Source: Sialis fuliginosa (taxonomy: Eukaryota; Arthropoda; Insecta; Megaloptera; Sialidae). Taken from it: a stretch of 64,000 bases of DNA. A program made the position numbers and the translations under genes. The notes beneath the pieces were generated by a model. It had not been told where the DNA came from. It worked only from the letters and a program-made list of their open reading frames with translations, and did no database searches. This document shows positions 34,140 to 45,960 of this stretch, one piece after another. Numbering within the stretch: position 1 is the stretch's first letter; each line of letters starts with the position of its first letter. Where the stretch lies: contig OY540810.1 of the NCBI GenBank assembly GCA_961205875.1, positions 35,216,001 through 35,280,000 on the forward strand. The letters run 5' to 3'.

Positions 34140-35038
34140 CGAATGTATTTCACAATCTCGAATGCCTTTTGAATTCCGTTGCTTAAAACAAACACTTCAT
34201 TTCAAATGATTCTCCAAAGCTACACTGTGAAATCTTCCAACAAATATCACCATGTTTATCTATGCTGTGTTATTTTATTTATCATTTGTACGAGTAGATA
34301 TAATGTGCATCAGTATATGTAAGCATTAAAATATTATAATAATGTATCTTCCCAGGTTTCTGTTTGTAATTTAAAAATTCGTATATAATAAATAAATATA
34401 AACCATATCAAAAAAATATAAATGTAGAAAAAAAGTGGTGTGTACTTCAACCACATAAGCGCATGGTTGAAATGAAACTTATTTTGTTTCATTAACCATG
34501 GGAATTAAATAAATAAAGTAAACGATTATTAAATTAATAATAAAACGTATTATATCTACACAAAACTCGTATACAAAACACATAGCTTGGCATCAATGTA
34601 AACTGACCTGTACGAATGCGCTATTCATCCATCTTTTTCTTATACATTTACTCATCTCTCTCTCACGCATAACTAACGTAAAGTGGCTTGTAAACATGTG
34701 CTATTATTAATATTCACACATAAGCAACACTCTCTTTAATGTTTCATATTAAAATCTATCGAATTTTAAAATATGTCGAAATCGAGGTTACATTATTAAC
34801 ATTAGCAGATCTATTCATTAACGAATCGAGGTTATTTGTTATAAGTAAATAAATAAATAACGTTAAAAGGCTGTCTAAATAATAAAAAAAAAAAAAAAAT
34901 TATTTTTATACATCACCAACATACTATAATCTCAAAGCATAAAATATACATTTTGTATCTCATATTAATTGTCTATTTTAAAATTTATTTTTTACTTTAT
35001 GTGGTAAAGAATCTAAATAGCCCTATTCGGAATGTAGG
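34140..35038. other. AT-rich spacer
   Basis: No gene. AATAAA words and a poly(A) run (34887-34900) occur but prove nothing. Confidence 0.35.
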
Positions 35039-35371
35039 TACCCAGTGAGCAAAAGTTGGTATCATTCAAGGAACAAATAAGTAATTGTGTGAGATCTATG
35101 TGTCTAGTTGTACACACATGTGTCGAATCTATAACCTCTGTGTGTCAATAATATGTGGGAAGTGAAGCACCGTGACACAACACATTTAGAGATAAATTTG
35201 GGAATTGCTTCAGTGCTGGTGCCTTCACCTGTCAATTTTTATTAACGATTTACCGACACAATTGTGTCTGCCTCAGATCCGGAATTATATCTGTCACAAA
35301 TCCCACTTAATAATTTTTAAAATATCTGGTGGACTGCTGCACACAATTTAGGAATTATTTTCCTTTTTTAG

Positions 35372-35870
35372 GGTTCCGAAGAAACCTTATTAATCTCACT
35401 TTGTCGTCCGTCCGTCCGTCCTTTTCACTAAAAGCTAAATAGCTCGTAAACTATATAAGCTAGAAACTTGAAATTTTTACTGAAGATGTAAAATGACACC
35501 CTCTAGTAAAATATGTACAAATTTATTGAATAAATAATTTTTCAGGGGGGGCAATAAGGAGCTAACGCTAGGTAAAAAAAATATTTTTTTTATACCAAGG
35601 TATGTGGCACGATAAAATGTATAACCAAACAAGCGAAATTTGACCCTTTTTCAATTTTTTTCTAAATCAAAAATGGTGCCTGTAGGGGGCTTTAAAGCAA
35701 CTCCAAAAAAATAAAAAAATTGTATACCAAGACATGTGGCATGTCAAAATGTACATCTGAATTAGTTGAATTAGTAGAAACGACATGTTTTCCGTTCAAT
35801 TTTCCTAGATACTGACTTTAGTAACGAGGGCCTCAAAAATAAATATGTGTATTTTATTTTCTTCAAAAAT
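35372..35870 (+). repeat. 'gggttccg' family repeat
   Basis: It starts TTAGGGTTCCGAAGAAACC, then a GTCC tract, then AAGCTAGAAACTTGAAATTT and the GGTGCCTGTAGGGGGC block. Related fragments lie at 32740-32945 (minus) and 38495-38550. The start wording is typical of an abundant lepidopteran repeat. Confidence 0.6.
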
Positions 35871-37000
35871 ATAATTTAAAAAATATATATATATATCAAA
35901 TCAAATTTTGACTGGTTAAAATGGTTTAATAAGTAAGGTTTGCAATTAATTCGGTCAAGATTAATAAAATTTCTATTGAGTTTGCGCAAAATAGGTGTTT
36001 TTATTTTAAGATAAAAAACTGACCAGGAAAAATTATTTTTGCCTTAAATGTGGAAAAAGACGTAAAGTAGGTAATGTGTAACACAATTCCTTCACGGCGA
36101 CACACAATTCCCACTTGTCATCGTTATTAACACAAATAAGGAATCTTGTGACAAAATTCCGTATCAGTCTAAATCACGCATACATTTCAGGAAATGCGTC
36201 TACTCTGAGATCATAAAAAGAATAGACTGAAATTCTGTTTTATTACTTTTCTGTAACGGTAAGGATGAGATTATGTCGGTTCCTTAAAATTTATAAACAA
36301 ATTCATGAAATAATTATTTAATCCGTTATGCCAATAATGTCCAACACTCATGGGTACAATATTGACCGATTTCAGAGTCTTAAGAATAGTTCTAGAATCG
36401 TCAGGCAAATAGTAAAAATTTCCATGTGCTTTAAGCTATAAGACTAAAGCATTAACGACTCGATTAGAAATTTTAAATGAAAGAATCCAATTTCTCAACT
36501 CTTCCAGGAACGATACATATTAAAATTTATACCACATGATACCGTTGTTTTCGTGTGTTAATAAATTATTTTCTATTTTAGTTGGTGGTCTAATGCTGAA
36601 CAAAAATTATTATCGATTTTTTTAATTTTTCGGTAGTATGATGAAGTCGTTTTGTAATTGCGAACCCGTTTAAACGACATCTTTGTTTTTTTTATCACAC
36701 GTGCTAGCACACAAACTGAAAATCGCACCTAACACAATTTCTAGTATGTGTTACAATCTAAGCGCGTTGTGTTAATGTAGGAAAATAGTAGCAAACATTT
36801 CATAATTGTGCGACACGGGTAAAATTTCTACTTTGCGTTACACACAAAATCACCGAGTAACTTCAAGAACACAATGCCTACAGTGTGTCGCACTAAGCAT
36901 TCCAAAAACTACTTATTTGTGTCTGGGTAAGCACAGACACAGTGCCGATATTTTTTTCCACAGATTTCCTACTCCGTGTTACTCTGAAAATCTGTTTATT

Positions 37001-37670
37001 AGTCCAGTGAATGAAGCAATTTGATGGGAAATTTTCCGGAACAGCAATTTTATGGTTGATTCTTATAAATTTTGAGCCGCTGATCACGAAAAAAATAACG
37101 CGCCCGCGTGAGGAGTGGGGTTTCACCCTCAAAAATGGGGTAAAAGAGTAAACATCGTGTTTTTTCCCGTTTTTTTTCGATTTTTTCAAAAACCAAATCA
37201 ACGATGGGGTTATATTATGGTTGATATTTGTAGCTGATACCCAAATGAATCAATTGAGACTAATTAAATAAAATTTTACAAAAAAACACCCCTTCCAGAG
37301 GGTGAAAAAGCCATAAAATTGTTAATGTTCGGTCCTAATCAGTAAAAATTGAATAACTCTGGGGCACATCACCGTACAGACTCATATATTAGCTTAAATT
37401 CTTCCTAAAGCTCCAAAGAACTGAGATCAACCATGATATTAGCCAATATTTAAGAGTGAGTCACAAAGTATTTTTAAAAAATCGAAAAAACGGGAAAAAA
37501 ACTCGATGTTCACCCTTTTACCCCCTTTTTAGGGGTGAAGCCCCACTCCTCACGCGGGCGCGTTATTTTTTTCGTTTTCAGCGGCTCAAAATCTATAAGA
37601 ATCAACCATAAAATTGCTGTTCCGGAGAATTTCCCATTTTGACCATTTTCGCTGCTTCATTGGCTGGACT
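37001..37670. mobile_element. Foldback element nested in the 2.8-kb element
   Basis: Arms of about 190 bp: 37001-37192 and 37477-37670 are inverted copies at high identity. They contain AGCAATTTTATGGTTGATTC and the GC-rich ACGCGCCCGCGTGAGGAGTG, with ends AGTCCAG / CTGGACT. The loop is about 285 bp. There is no coding capacity; frames across it are by-products of the palindrome. Confidence 0.85.
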
Positions 37671-37863
37671 ATATGTAACAATGCCTTGTGTGTGAATGCA
37701 ATTCCTAGACTGTATAAAAGAGTACACAATTCCCTTTTGGTATCAAATTGCACACGAGTTATGACGTCACTCAATATTTTGTGTGTTATTTGACGCAAAT
37801 TAAAGGAAGTGTGACTTAACAAACGACACATTTCCTTTATAGGAATAAAATGTTCATTGGGTA

Positions 37864-38490
37864 CCTACTTAAATTACATTTTAGCTATGCTTACTAACAA
37901 TGTACAGTTGTACAGTATATCCTATAACAAAAGATGTTATAAAAATCCATGAACAAGATTCAAACTCCAATCTTTTGTCTAACAAAATGTAATTGTGTCA
38001 TAAAATATGTTTTATTACGTTAATATATTTTTTCAGCTCAACTTATTTTCTTTTCGTCGCACATCGCCATACATTACTGTACTTAGCTTAATAAATTATC
38101 CATATATTATTATGTGCGTATGTTGCCATATTTTTTAATTAATATTACTCTACAAGTTTCCATTTTCTTGAATATTTTTTACCAGAACGGTATATTTTTG
38201 AGAGTTATATTTTGCACCTTTCCTAGAATCTTCTTTCAAAAACAAACATTTAAGCTTTCATAACAACGATACCAGGAATCAGTCATATATACGTTTTTCT
38301 TTTATTTGATATGTGGTTGACAATATACAGAATCAATTATTTTTATTATATCACAGCACGTACAGGTTTTATTTGGATAAAATTGCTTTTTGCATACGTC
38401 ACGGCAATATTGTAAGAGTCTATCTTACCGTAAGTTCCTTTTGTTAGTTTTTTTTTATTAATCGAAAATTACTAATATTTTTTCTTCTTT
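37864..38490. other. AT-rich spacer
   Basis: No feature recognised. Confidence 0.4.
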
Positions 38491-38494
38491 TTTA

Positions 38495-38550
38495 GGATTC
38501 CGTAGAAAACTAAGAACACATATAGTTTCACTCTGACCGTCTGTCTGTCT
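38495..38550 (+). repeat. 'gggttccg' family, 5' end fragment
   Basis: TTAGGATTCCGTAGAAAACT is followed by a GACCGTCTGTCTGTCT tract. It appears cut off by the Helitron-like copy that begins at 38560. Confidence 0.5.
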
Positions 38551-38559
38551 ATATAAATT

Positions 38560-39280
38560 ACTAGCTGGGCCCACGCGGCTTCGCTCGCGTGGACTACGGA
38601 ATTATTGTTTAGGATTTAAAAGTTAATTATTGAAAACAAAATAAACAATTGACAATCAAAAGAATACCGGCCTGTTCCCTTCCCTCTGCCCTGCGCTTCT
38701 AGTTGGTACGATCCATCGCCATACACGTATAATATATATTTCGATATTTTCTAAACTATACTACCAAATTGGATGCTGTAAATGGCAAATTATATCTACA
38801 TTAAGTACTTATGACGATGACATCATTTATTTCGATAAGGATTAATGTTTTGCATGTCATAAGTCCACGTAAACAGAACCCAAATATTTTATGTTTTCTT
38901 AGTAACATAAAAGCAGTAATTGTGGCTTAAATATAAAAGTTAGACATATGGTGTCGCGGACTTAATTGTAGAACTTTTGATTCTGCACAATTCTTTAATA
39001 CATTATTTTGTTCTATATTGAACGGTTTAGGCAGCGTATTACAAAACAGCGCGCCGACGGCAAAATTTTTTCCGACTTGATTTACTATAATCGTCACTGC
39101 TTAGTTGTTATGTCACCTAACGTAAAAAAATATAGCCTATAACCTGGCCAGAGAACGTATCTATGAATTAAAAAAAAAACACGTAAATCGGATAAGTGGT
39201 TCTCGAGTGATAAGGTAACTAACGGACAGACAGACAGACAGACAGACAGAGAGACGTTGAGCTTTAAATATATTAAGGAT
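38560..39280 (-). mobile_element. Helitron-like non-autonomous element, minus copy
   Basis: On the minus strand it ends with a hairpin ACGCG..CGCGT followed by CTAGT (ACTAG at 38560-38564 on the + strand), the Helitron 3' signature. The other end holds a GACA tract and AGCTTTAAATATATTAAGGAT. It is an inverted copy of 40353-41259. Confidence 0.65.
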
Positions 39281-40229
39281 ATACCTGTTGTATAATTTGT
39301 ATAATGTTTGGTATACGAACGTAGATTGATAACCCAAAAACAAAAGTGAGATTTTTGAAAAAAGTATTTTTTGGATCCCCTTCCCATACACTGAAAAGTA
39401 TATTAGATGGGTCTCTTAAAATGCAAAAAAAATGTTTTAAGATCTTTCAATTTTAACCCTTCAGTCACGATATATTTGCGTTCAACGTCGTTATCAGAGC
39501 GCCTCACCCCTCTATTTTCTAAACCATCGATACCCATTTAAATAATATTTATATTGAGATCAAAATTTTTGATGTGACATGTATTCAATATCATAAGTTT
39601 AAAATATCAAAAATTATTAATTATCATATAATTATGGCTATACTCATGGCTATATATATATATATTGTGATTTTACCGATGTAGTCAACTGAAAATCAAT
39701 ATTTATGACGAATGTTTTTTAGACCTCAATAACCTTAGATTTCATATCTATAGGTACTATTGGGTGCTAACTGATGCCATTTACTCATTTATATACTTTT
39801 GTACAGTCAGAATTCAATTTGGGACCACTGTGCGACGTCGACGTGACAAAGGTATGTAGAAGTGATTTTTGTTAGTCATTTTATCCGCAAAATAGCTGAT
39901 AGTCCATTTTTTATCGAAGCGCATACATTTTTTATCACCCCGAGCGTGGATGCACATTTTTTAATTATTTGATATTAATTATACATGGGTTACTTTAATC
40001 TGAAGACATAATAGTATTTATATATGTAATTTAATAAATATATTAGTGGAAATAAACTTTCTTTTATTTCGCTTTACGTTATTATGCAGTGTTTATACTA
40101 AAAGGACAAAACAGCAATATTATGTTTTTAAAACACTTCGTATATATAAATGTATAGAGGGTTTATTGCTTTATTAAAAAAAAAAACACCGTGCTACATT
40201 AGACCATCCAATTCTAAATGTATACATGC
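39281..40229. other. Spacer between the two Helitron-like copies
   Basis: Mostly AT-rich. It contains the family B repeat at 39676-39835 and a short TA microsatellite at 39652-39666. Confidence 0.4.
39676..39835 (+). repeat. Interspersed repeat (family B, copy 2)
   Basis: Shares its blocks and their order with 11226-11430, ending GGGACCACTGTGCG. It lacks about 50 bp present in the other copy. Confidence 0.65.
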
Positions 40230-40345
40230 AGTGACGTAACTACAGGGTAGCTAGACTGGTAAAATGCCAGGGCCCCCCAGCTTTAAGAAGCCCCCGAGCT
40301 GTAAATGTACAGCCAGATTACCTATGTTTAAATAATTTACGTCTG
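40230..40345. mobile_element. hAT end fragment
   Basis: It starts CAGTGACGTAACTACAGGG, very close to the CAGTGGCGTAACTA hAT terminus. It is followed by GCCAGGGCCCCCCAG, also usual in such elements. No right end was found. Confidence 0.5.
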
Positions 40346-40352
40346 CAATCTT

Positions 40353-40383
40353 TATCCTTAATATATATAAAGCTCAACGTCTC

Positions 40384-40429
<46 letters not shown>

Positions 40430-41259
40430 CGTTAGTTACCTTATCACTCGAGAACCACTTATCCGATTTACGAGTTTTTTTTTTTAATTCATAGGTACGT
40501 TCTCTGGCCAGGTTATAGGCTATATTTTTTTACGTTAGGTAACATAACAACAAAGCAGTGACGATAATAGTAAATCAAGTCGGAAAAAATTTTGCCGTCG
40601 GCGCGCTGTTTTGTAATACGCTGCCTAAACCGTTCAATATAGAACAAAATAATGTATTAAAGAATTGCGTAGAATCAAAAGTTCTACAATTAAGTCAGCG
40701 ACACGATATGTCTAACTTTTATATTTAAGCCACAATGACTGCTTTTATGTTACAAAAAAAACATAAAATATTTGGGTTTTGTTTACATGGACTTATGACC
40801 TGCAAAACATTAATCCTTATCGAAATAAATGATTTCATCGTCATAAGTACTTAATGTAGATATAGTTTGCCATTTACAGCATCCAATTTGGTCGTATAGT
40901 TTAGAAAATATCTTAAAATATATTTATAAAGGTAACATTTTAAATGTATGGTGTCGTGCCGCATCGAAGCGATGTACATCAGACTGGATTCGCTTACGTT
41001 CGGTAGATATTCGGAGTCCCTCGGCTGACGTTTGAGTTAATTTTGTTTTCAATAATTAACATTTAAATTTAAACAGAACACAAATTATTTGTACTTTTTT
41101 CTTCTGATTCGTTTTTGTTAGGTAATTTAGGTATTGATAAATTATTATTACAATAATAACTAATCGTGTTTGTACTTAATTAATTAAACTATATTTTTCA
41201 AAAATCCTAAACAATAATTCCGTAGTCTACGCGAGCGAAGCCGCGTGGGCCCAGCTAGT
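40353..41259 (+). mobile_element. Helitron-like non-autonomous element, plus copy
   Basis: The 3' end has ACGCGAGCGAAGCCGCGT, a short hairpin, then GGGCCCAG and CTAGT (41255-41259). The 5' part has a (GTCT)n tract at about 40381-40428. It matches 38560-39280 in inverse along most of its length, with a 100-200 bp segment that differs. No RepHel protein is encoded. Confidence 0.7.
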
Positions 41260-41261
41260 AA

Positions 41262-41420
41262 TATATAAAAATGAATGTTCGTTTGTATGAGGTTTATTTA
41301 TAGACTCAGATTTCAATGCGGTTTTCATCAGTAGTTAAATAATTTTTCTGTGCATGTTTGTGGCTATTAATATTTTCTGAAAACATAAAATTTAACATCA
41401 AAAGACTTTTTATATATTAA
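41262..41420 (-). repeat. Family A repeat fragment (reverse)
   Basis: It is the inverse of about 3110-3250: ATGAATGTTCGTTTGTATGA, TGTGCATGTTTGTGGCTATT and AACATCAAAAGACTT. It abuts the Helitron-like end. Confidence 0.6.
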
Positions 41421-41544
41421 CAAATATATTGTAGGTACCTACGTAGATTTTAATTATAGGTATATATTTTTATGTAAAAAAAGGTAGTAGACCAGTAACT
41501 ACAATTATCTTTTTTTAAATTCAATAATAAATATTGCAGTTTAA

Positions 41545-41804
41545 GGGTCGATCCAGACTATCGAGCCGGTCTCGGTCCGGTCTCGCTCCAATCAAATCTT
41601 ACGGTTTACTCGGTGATCAGCACTAAAATGGTCGAAGATGAACTAATGGGTACACTATGGGTACAATCCATGCCAGGTTCGATCACGCTCTAATAAAATA
41701 TTCTTCGGAGCGTGATTAGACCGAGATCTGACCGAAACCTATACTGAGAATGATTTCATTGTTTATTGTTTATTTATATTTGATTGGATAGTCTGGATCG
41801 ACCC
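41545..41804. mobile_element. PIF/Harbinger-like MITE with TAA duplication
   Basis: The ends are GGGTCGATCCAGACTATC and, in inverse, GATAGTCTGGATCGACCC, a perfect 18-bp pair. TAA flanks both sides (41542-41544, 41805-41807). It is 260 bp with no coding capacity. Confidence 0.85.
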
Positions 41805-41807
41805 TAA

Positions 41808-44116
41808 ATGTAAGAAATTGTATTTTCTATTTGTCAAATATTTACCAGAATACAAATACAAAAAGCAGCACATTGTCCTTATTTTTTTACCTACTACCAT
41901 ATACATATTTTGACAGTAAACTGATCAAGCATTTCGACAAATAATTAGTTTTAATGAAGCCAACAATTAAGTAAATATAAAAATAAGCAATTCTTAAACC
42001 TATCCAAAAATCTCCGGTGATCTCACTGTTATATTTATTACGTTTAAATTCATATTATTCTACATCGTTTTAGATCTTTACAAACAATGCCACACTTGAA
42101 AGAACAGACTATTCTAAAAAACATTTTAATTCAATATCAAAAATAATAGATCTTACGAAATTTAATGCCACGGGCAAATCTTAAAAATATATTGTACATT
42201 TTTTCTTACATGTCTAGAATCTACAGTTTACAAACAGAAATCTAAAGCATGTATTATAATAAAATATTATAAATACGTCCTTACTCAAAATTATCTAATA
42301 CATTTGTTTCAAAATTAATTATGACGCCTCCTTGTATTTCAACGCTGGCCAAATTCTTGGACCGGTCCTGCTTGTTTATTATAAAGTTTATATGTATGTA
42401 AATAGAAGTAGTATTCAAAAGAGAGCGTTTGTAATTACACGAATATATCTTTTAACAGTGTAGCAGAGGAGTTTAATTTGAAGAAATGAAGGTGAACTTC
42501 GTTGTTTGTTGACTCTATTACGAACAGTAAATAGAAAGCAGATTTATAAAACATGGATTTCGCCAAAAATATAGAACACACCCGAAAGTTTTTCTTTTTC
42601 TTTGATGTTTCGGTTGCTACCTGTTTAATATTTATATAAAAACTTTAAAATATGCTCTCAAATTGAAATCTTCAAGTTTATGTTGTTTACGTTATGTTTG
42701 AAATTTTGTTAATTTTTTATAACCGAGATTAACTCTTTTCCCTCTGAAAATATTTACTTAAGTAACGAAAGGAGAAAACTTTCGTTTTACCGTGATATTT
42801 TCATAAGACGTGTTTGAAATTTTCTTGACAGCTATTTAGTGCCTTCTATATTGACGCATTTATTTTCGTAATTAATCTAAAAGAAAAAAAAACTTTCATG
42901 TCATGAATACTTAAAAGATTTTCATTCTACTTAATATACTATTGGTTCGACGATAAAAATGACGAAATCGTTTCTTAAGTTGAAAAAAAAACTTTTACAG
43001 TAAATAATAGATTTTTTTTTAATAACTGTTAACTTTTAATTATATTAAAAGCAACAACTGTCAATTATTTAAAATCAATTTTATTTCCAAGTTCACTTGA
43101 GACCAGTGCCCATTATAGAACCATCAATCCTAAATGTATATGCTCTTCCTACCTTGAAGGCTGATTTTCAATTTAAATCTTTTAAGCCTGATCTGAAGTC
43201 TATTTTTCATAATTATTTCTACTGTTTGGTGTTTATAATGATTCGATGATTGTGTGATAATGTACATAAATCTAACATCCTCCACAGGGATGTTATTTGG
43301 AGCCCAAATATTATTTTAGAAATATGATTTGTTTTTGTGTAAGCTAAGCTTATAAAGTATAACCAAATTGACTGCTATGTTTGATAACAATTTTAAATAA
43401 AGGAAAAATCTTTGATAATACTGTCTTTTTATTTTAGATATATCTCTAAAAATATATAGGATTTTAAGAAAGGGGGCGATATTTGGCGACTATACCTTAT
43501 AGAAATTCGATAGAATTACACTTATTTGCTAAAATTTCAAATTCCGTGCTACGGCAAAAACCAGCCGCATTATAATGTATTTTAGAATCACATGCATCCG
43601 ACAGCAAAAACTTGTAGAAAAATCCTTCCGTATTTGATTAAAAGAACACACCCACTGCAGATACCAAGGAGATTTTCCGCATACATTAAATCGGATCTAA
43701 TATTTTATAATTGCGGTATAGTATTTGCATCCGAAACGGTACGCGACAGTTGCAAGACAAAACGGAAATTAGATGTCAAAAAGTCGTAACCACGCCGAGA
43801 AATAAAATGTACAAAGTTGGCGAACCTCTAGAAATTAATCTGGCTGCCACAGAGCTCGTTCACGACTTAATAGGAATTTGAATATATTTACGTGGAGTAC
43901 ACGAATGAGATAAGTTTCATAATCGTAAATACTGATTTCATACCAGAAGACTTCTTACTTGCAGAATGCTGTTCTCCCACAGATTTGTTTCTCTTTGTAT
44001 CTTGCCCCTTACCCTGCATGAGTTACTTTATATTGCATTGAAAACACTGCATCGGATAACTTTATATAGTTTCTGTTTATAATGCATATTATGTTCAGAA
44101 CATTCTTTTATATAAT
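41808..44116. other. AT-rich intergenic DNA with one mixed-composition block
   Basis: About 43490-43860 has balanced composition (CCGCATTATAATG, CATCCGAAACGGTACGCG) and no repeat structure, and may be conserved regulatory DNA. The rest is featureless. Confidence 0.35.
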
Positions 44117-44124
44117 ATAATGTA

Positions 44125-44825
44125 CATGGACGTACCCAAGATATTGTTCAGGGGGGGGGGGGGGGCATTTTTGTTAGAAACTGATTTTGCCTATGACCCG
44201 CCGGTAAAAAGGTGGGATGAGGCTCGAACAGATATGAAGAGAAAAAAAAAATTTTGTACTGTCCTTATAAATGGGCATTATTGTAAACAAACATTGCGTA
44301 ATTTTTCCTTTTTTTCTTAAATATTCGAATGTTTCTCTGCTTCACGATTGCAATTTTGTAACTTTAATACGTGAAATTCCGTGATTTTTGTCAACTCGAT
44401 AGCTTACTCTAAATCAAATTTTTTGTGTTACCTAAACATATCGAGAAATTTCAAAAAGGTAATGGAAAAATATTCTTCATTTCCATTGTTTATTTTACAG
44501 GTGTACGAAAAGTAACAACAAAAGATATTCACTTTTTTAATTCTTTTTGAATTTTTTTCAATCATAAATTTTGTACGTACCTATCTACTAGAACACAAAA
44601 TCATCTACAAAAATGTATTTTGATTTTAGTGGGATTTATTCATTCTAATTTTTTTCTATTTTAGGTGAAAAAATCGATCTAATTTGACTAGTCTATACGA
44701 TAAAATAAATAATAACAAATATACATTGTTTAGCCAATATACTGATTTACTCGTTACTTTTTGAGCACAAGCTAGGAAAGGGGGAGCAAGCGCCCTCCTT
44801 CTGCCCCTTCCTGGATACGCCCATG
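44125..44825. mobile_element. Element with perfect 8-bp duplication (hAT-like)
   Basis: The ends are CATGGACGTACCCAAGA and, in inverse, TCCTGGATACGCCCATG. ATAATGTA flanks both (44117-44124 and 44826-44833). A G run at 44150-44165 follows the left end, mirrored by a GGGGGAG/CCCC region near the right. No transposase is present. The duplication size says hAT, although the CATGG start is not the classic CAGNG. Confidence 0.75.
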
Positions 44826-44833
44826 ATAATGTA

Positions 44834-45334
44834 GGTACTTATTGCGAACACATTTAGTTTGAAACTGCGATTATGTAAAAATATTATAATATAATAGAAT
44901 TACCACAAAGCTATTTTACATCAATGATAATATCCATTTATGCGAAAATACATATCTACCCCTGTTAGTAGTTTTGTGTTTAATGGATTTTATAACTATT
45001 TAAGTAATATATAAAATAACATGTTGTTATAAATTTAATGTGTAAATGGGTGATTAAATAAAATGTAGGTACTGTTACTATTCAGTATGATAAAATTTGC
45101 CAAATGCGAGTCGAGACTCTCCTACTTGTTTCCCGTACCGTATTTGTTTTCGATTTATTCAATTATGTTATTAAGTTAATGTAAAGTTATATTTAACAAT
45201 TCGTCTATTAGAAAACAGATAGCTCTAAAATAGTTAAGTAATTTTGTTAGTTTAAATAATATTTTTTTTTTAATATACATGAATGCGGTGAGTGCAGAAA
45301 TACCCTTTAAAAAATTAGAATATTCATTATACAA
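44834..45334. other. AT-rich spacer
   Basis: No feature recognised. Confidence 0.4.
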
Positions 45335-45634
45335 AAAAATCCTATAAAATTTTTACGTAGCATGTGTCGTTCTTGAGATATCTTGAAAAAACAAATATTT
45401 TTGGATGTCACGGTACCGTCCTCTAGCCAAACCCAACCATTCAACCAAGTTTCATTAATATCGGTTCAGTGGTTCATGAGTTATGCGTGTAATAAGGATT
45501 CAGGGGACAGACAGACAGACACAGAACGAAACGGAAAGATCAATCTAAAATTTTGAAATCGGATAACAATTCACTCATTTTAAAACGATTACAAAGCTTC
45601 TCATATCTTCGATATTGCGAGGATGCAATAAAGA
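45335..45634 (+). repeat. Family C repeat, copy 2 (3' part)
   Basis: Runs from the ACGTAGCATGTGTCGTTCTT region through AACCAAGTTTCATTAATATC and a GACAGACA tract to CTTCGATATTGCGAGGATGC. The 5' half is absent. Confidence 0.75.
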
Positions 45635-45774
45635 ATAATAAAAATAAATAATATAATCTATACGTAACATGTATGTATATATTTTTAAGAACCTAAACAT
45701 AACAACATCTTCAACCACATCACCATATTTTCTCTTCGCATGTGAAAAAAAAAACCCTAGCTCGCACACAAAAG

Positions 45775-45960
45775 CCTTCCTATATTCACATCAGTCATTC
45801 TCGCAACGGCAACAACAATAACAACAACGTCGGTGTTCATAATTCCTCAGACTCCATAAAATTCACCTCGGTCGGCTGAGCAACCCCGCTACCGGGAAAA
45901 CCTAACCAGCCAATGGCGGCTTTTGGGTTTGTCGATGAGGCAAGAAATATAATATATTAC
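45775..45960. other. GC-richer block of unknown nature
   Basis: It contains a CAACAACAATAACAACAACG tract and then CCTCGGTCGGCTGAGCAACC and CCAATGGCGGCTTTTGGG. The abrupt change in composition suggests either a fragment of a transposon coding region or an exon. Frames on both strands are short, so no product is called. Confidence 0.3.

Larger units (their letters stand above)
35041..37861. mobile_element. Large TIR element (2.8 kb) with repeated subterminal motifs
   Basis: It starts CCCAGTGAGCAAAA and ends with the imperfect inverse TGTTCATTGGG. TA flanks both sides, within a wider GTAGGTA / TACCTAC. The word ACACAATTCC occurs at 36081, 36102 and 37724, and similar CACA-rich words are scattered near both ends, as in elements with subterminal transposase sites. 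Two other repeats are nested (35372-35870 and 37001-37670). No transposase is visible. Confidence 0.5.

Noticed and set aside
36806..37201. Overlapping frames on both strands
   Set aside because: They lie inside a large TIR element and partly in a foldback arm. They resemble no protein.
39094..39391. Minus-strand frames with SVCLSVC runs
   Set aside because: They are translations of the GACA/GTCT microsatellite in the Helitron-like copy.
40381..40428. GTCT microsatellite as an independent feature of interest
   Set aside because: It is an ordinary part of the repeat family's tail, seen also at about 39220-39250 and 31811-31830.
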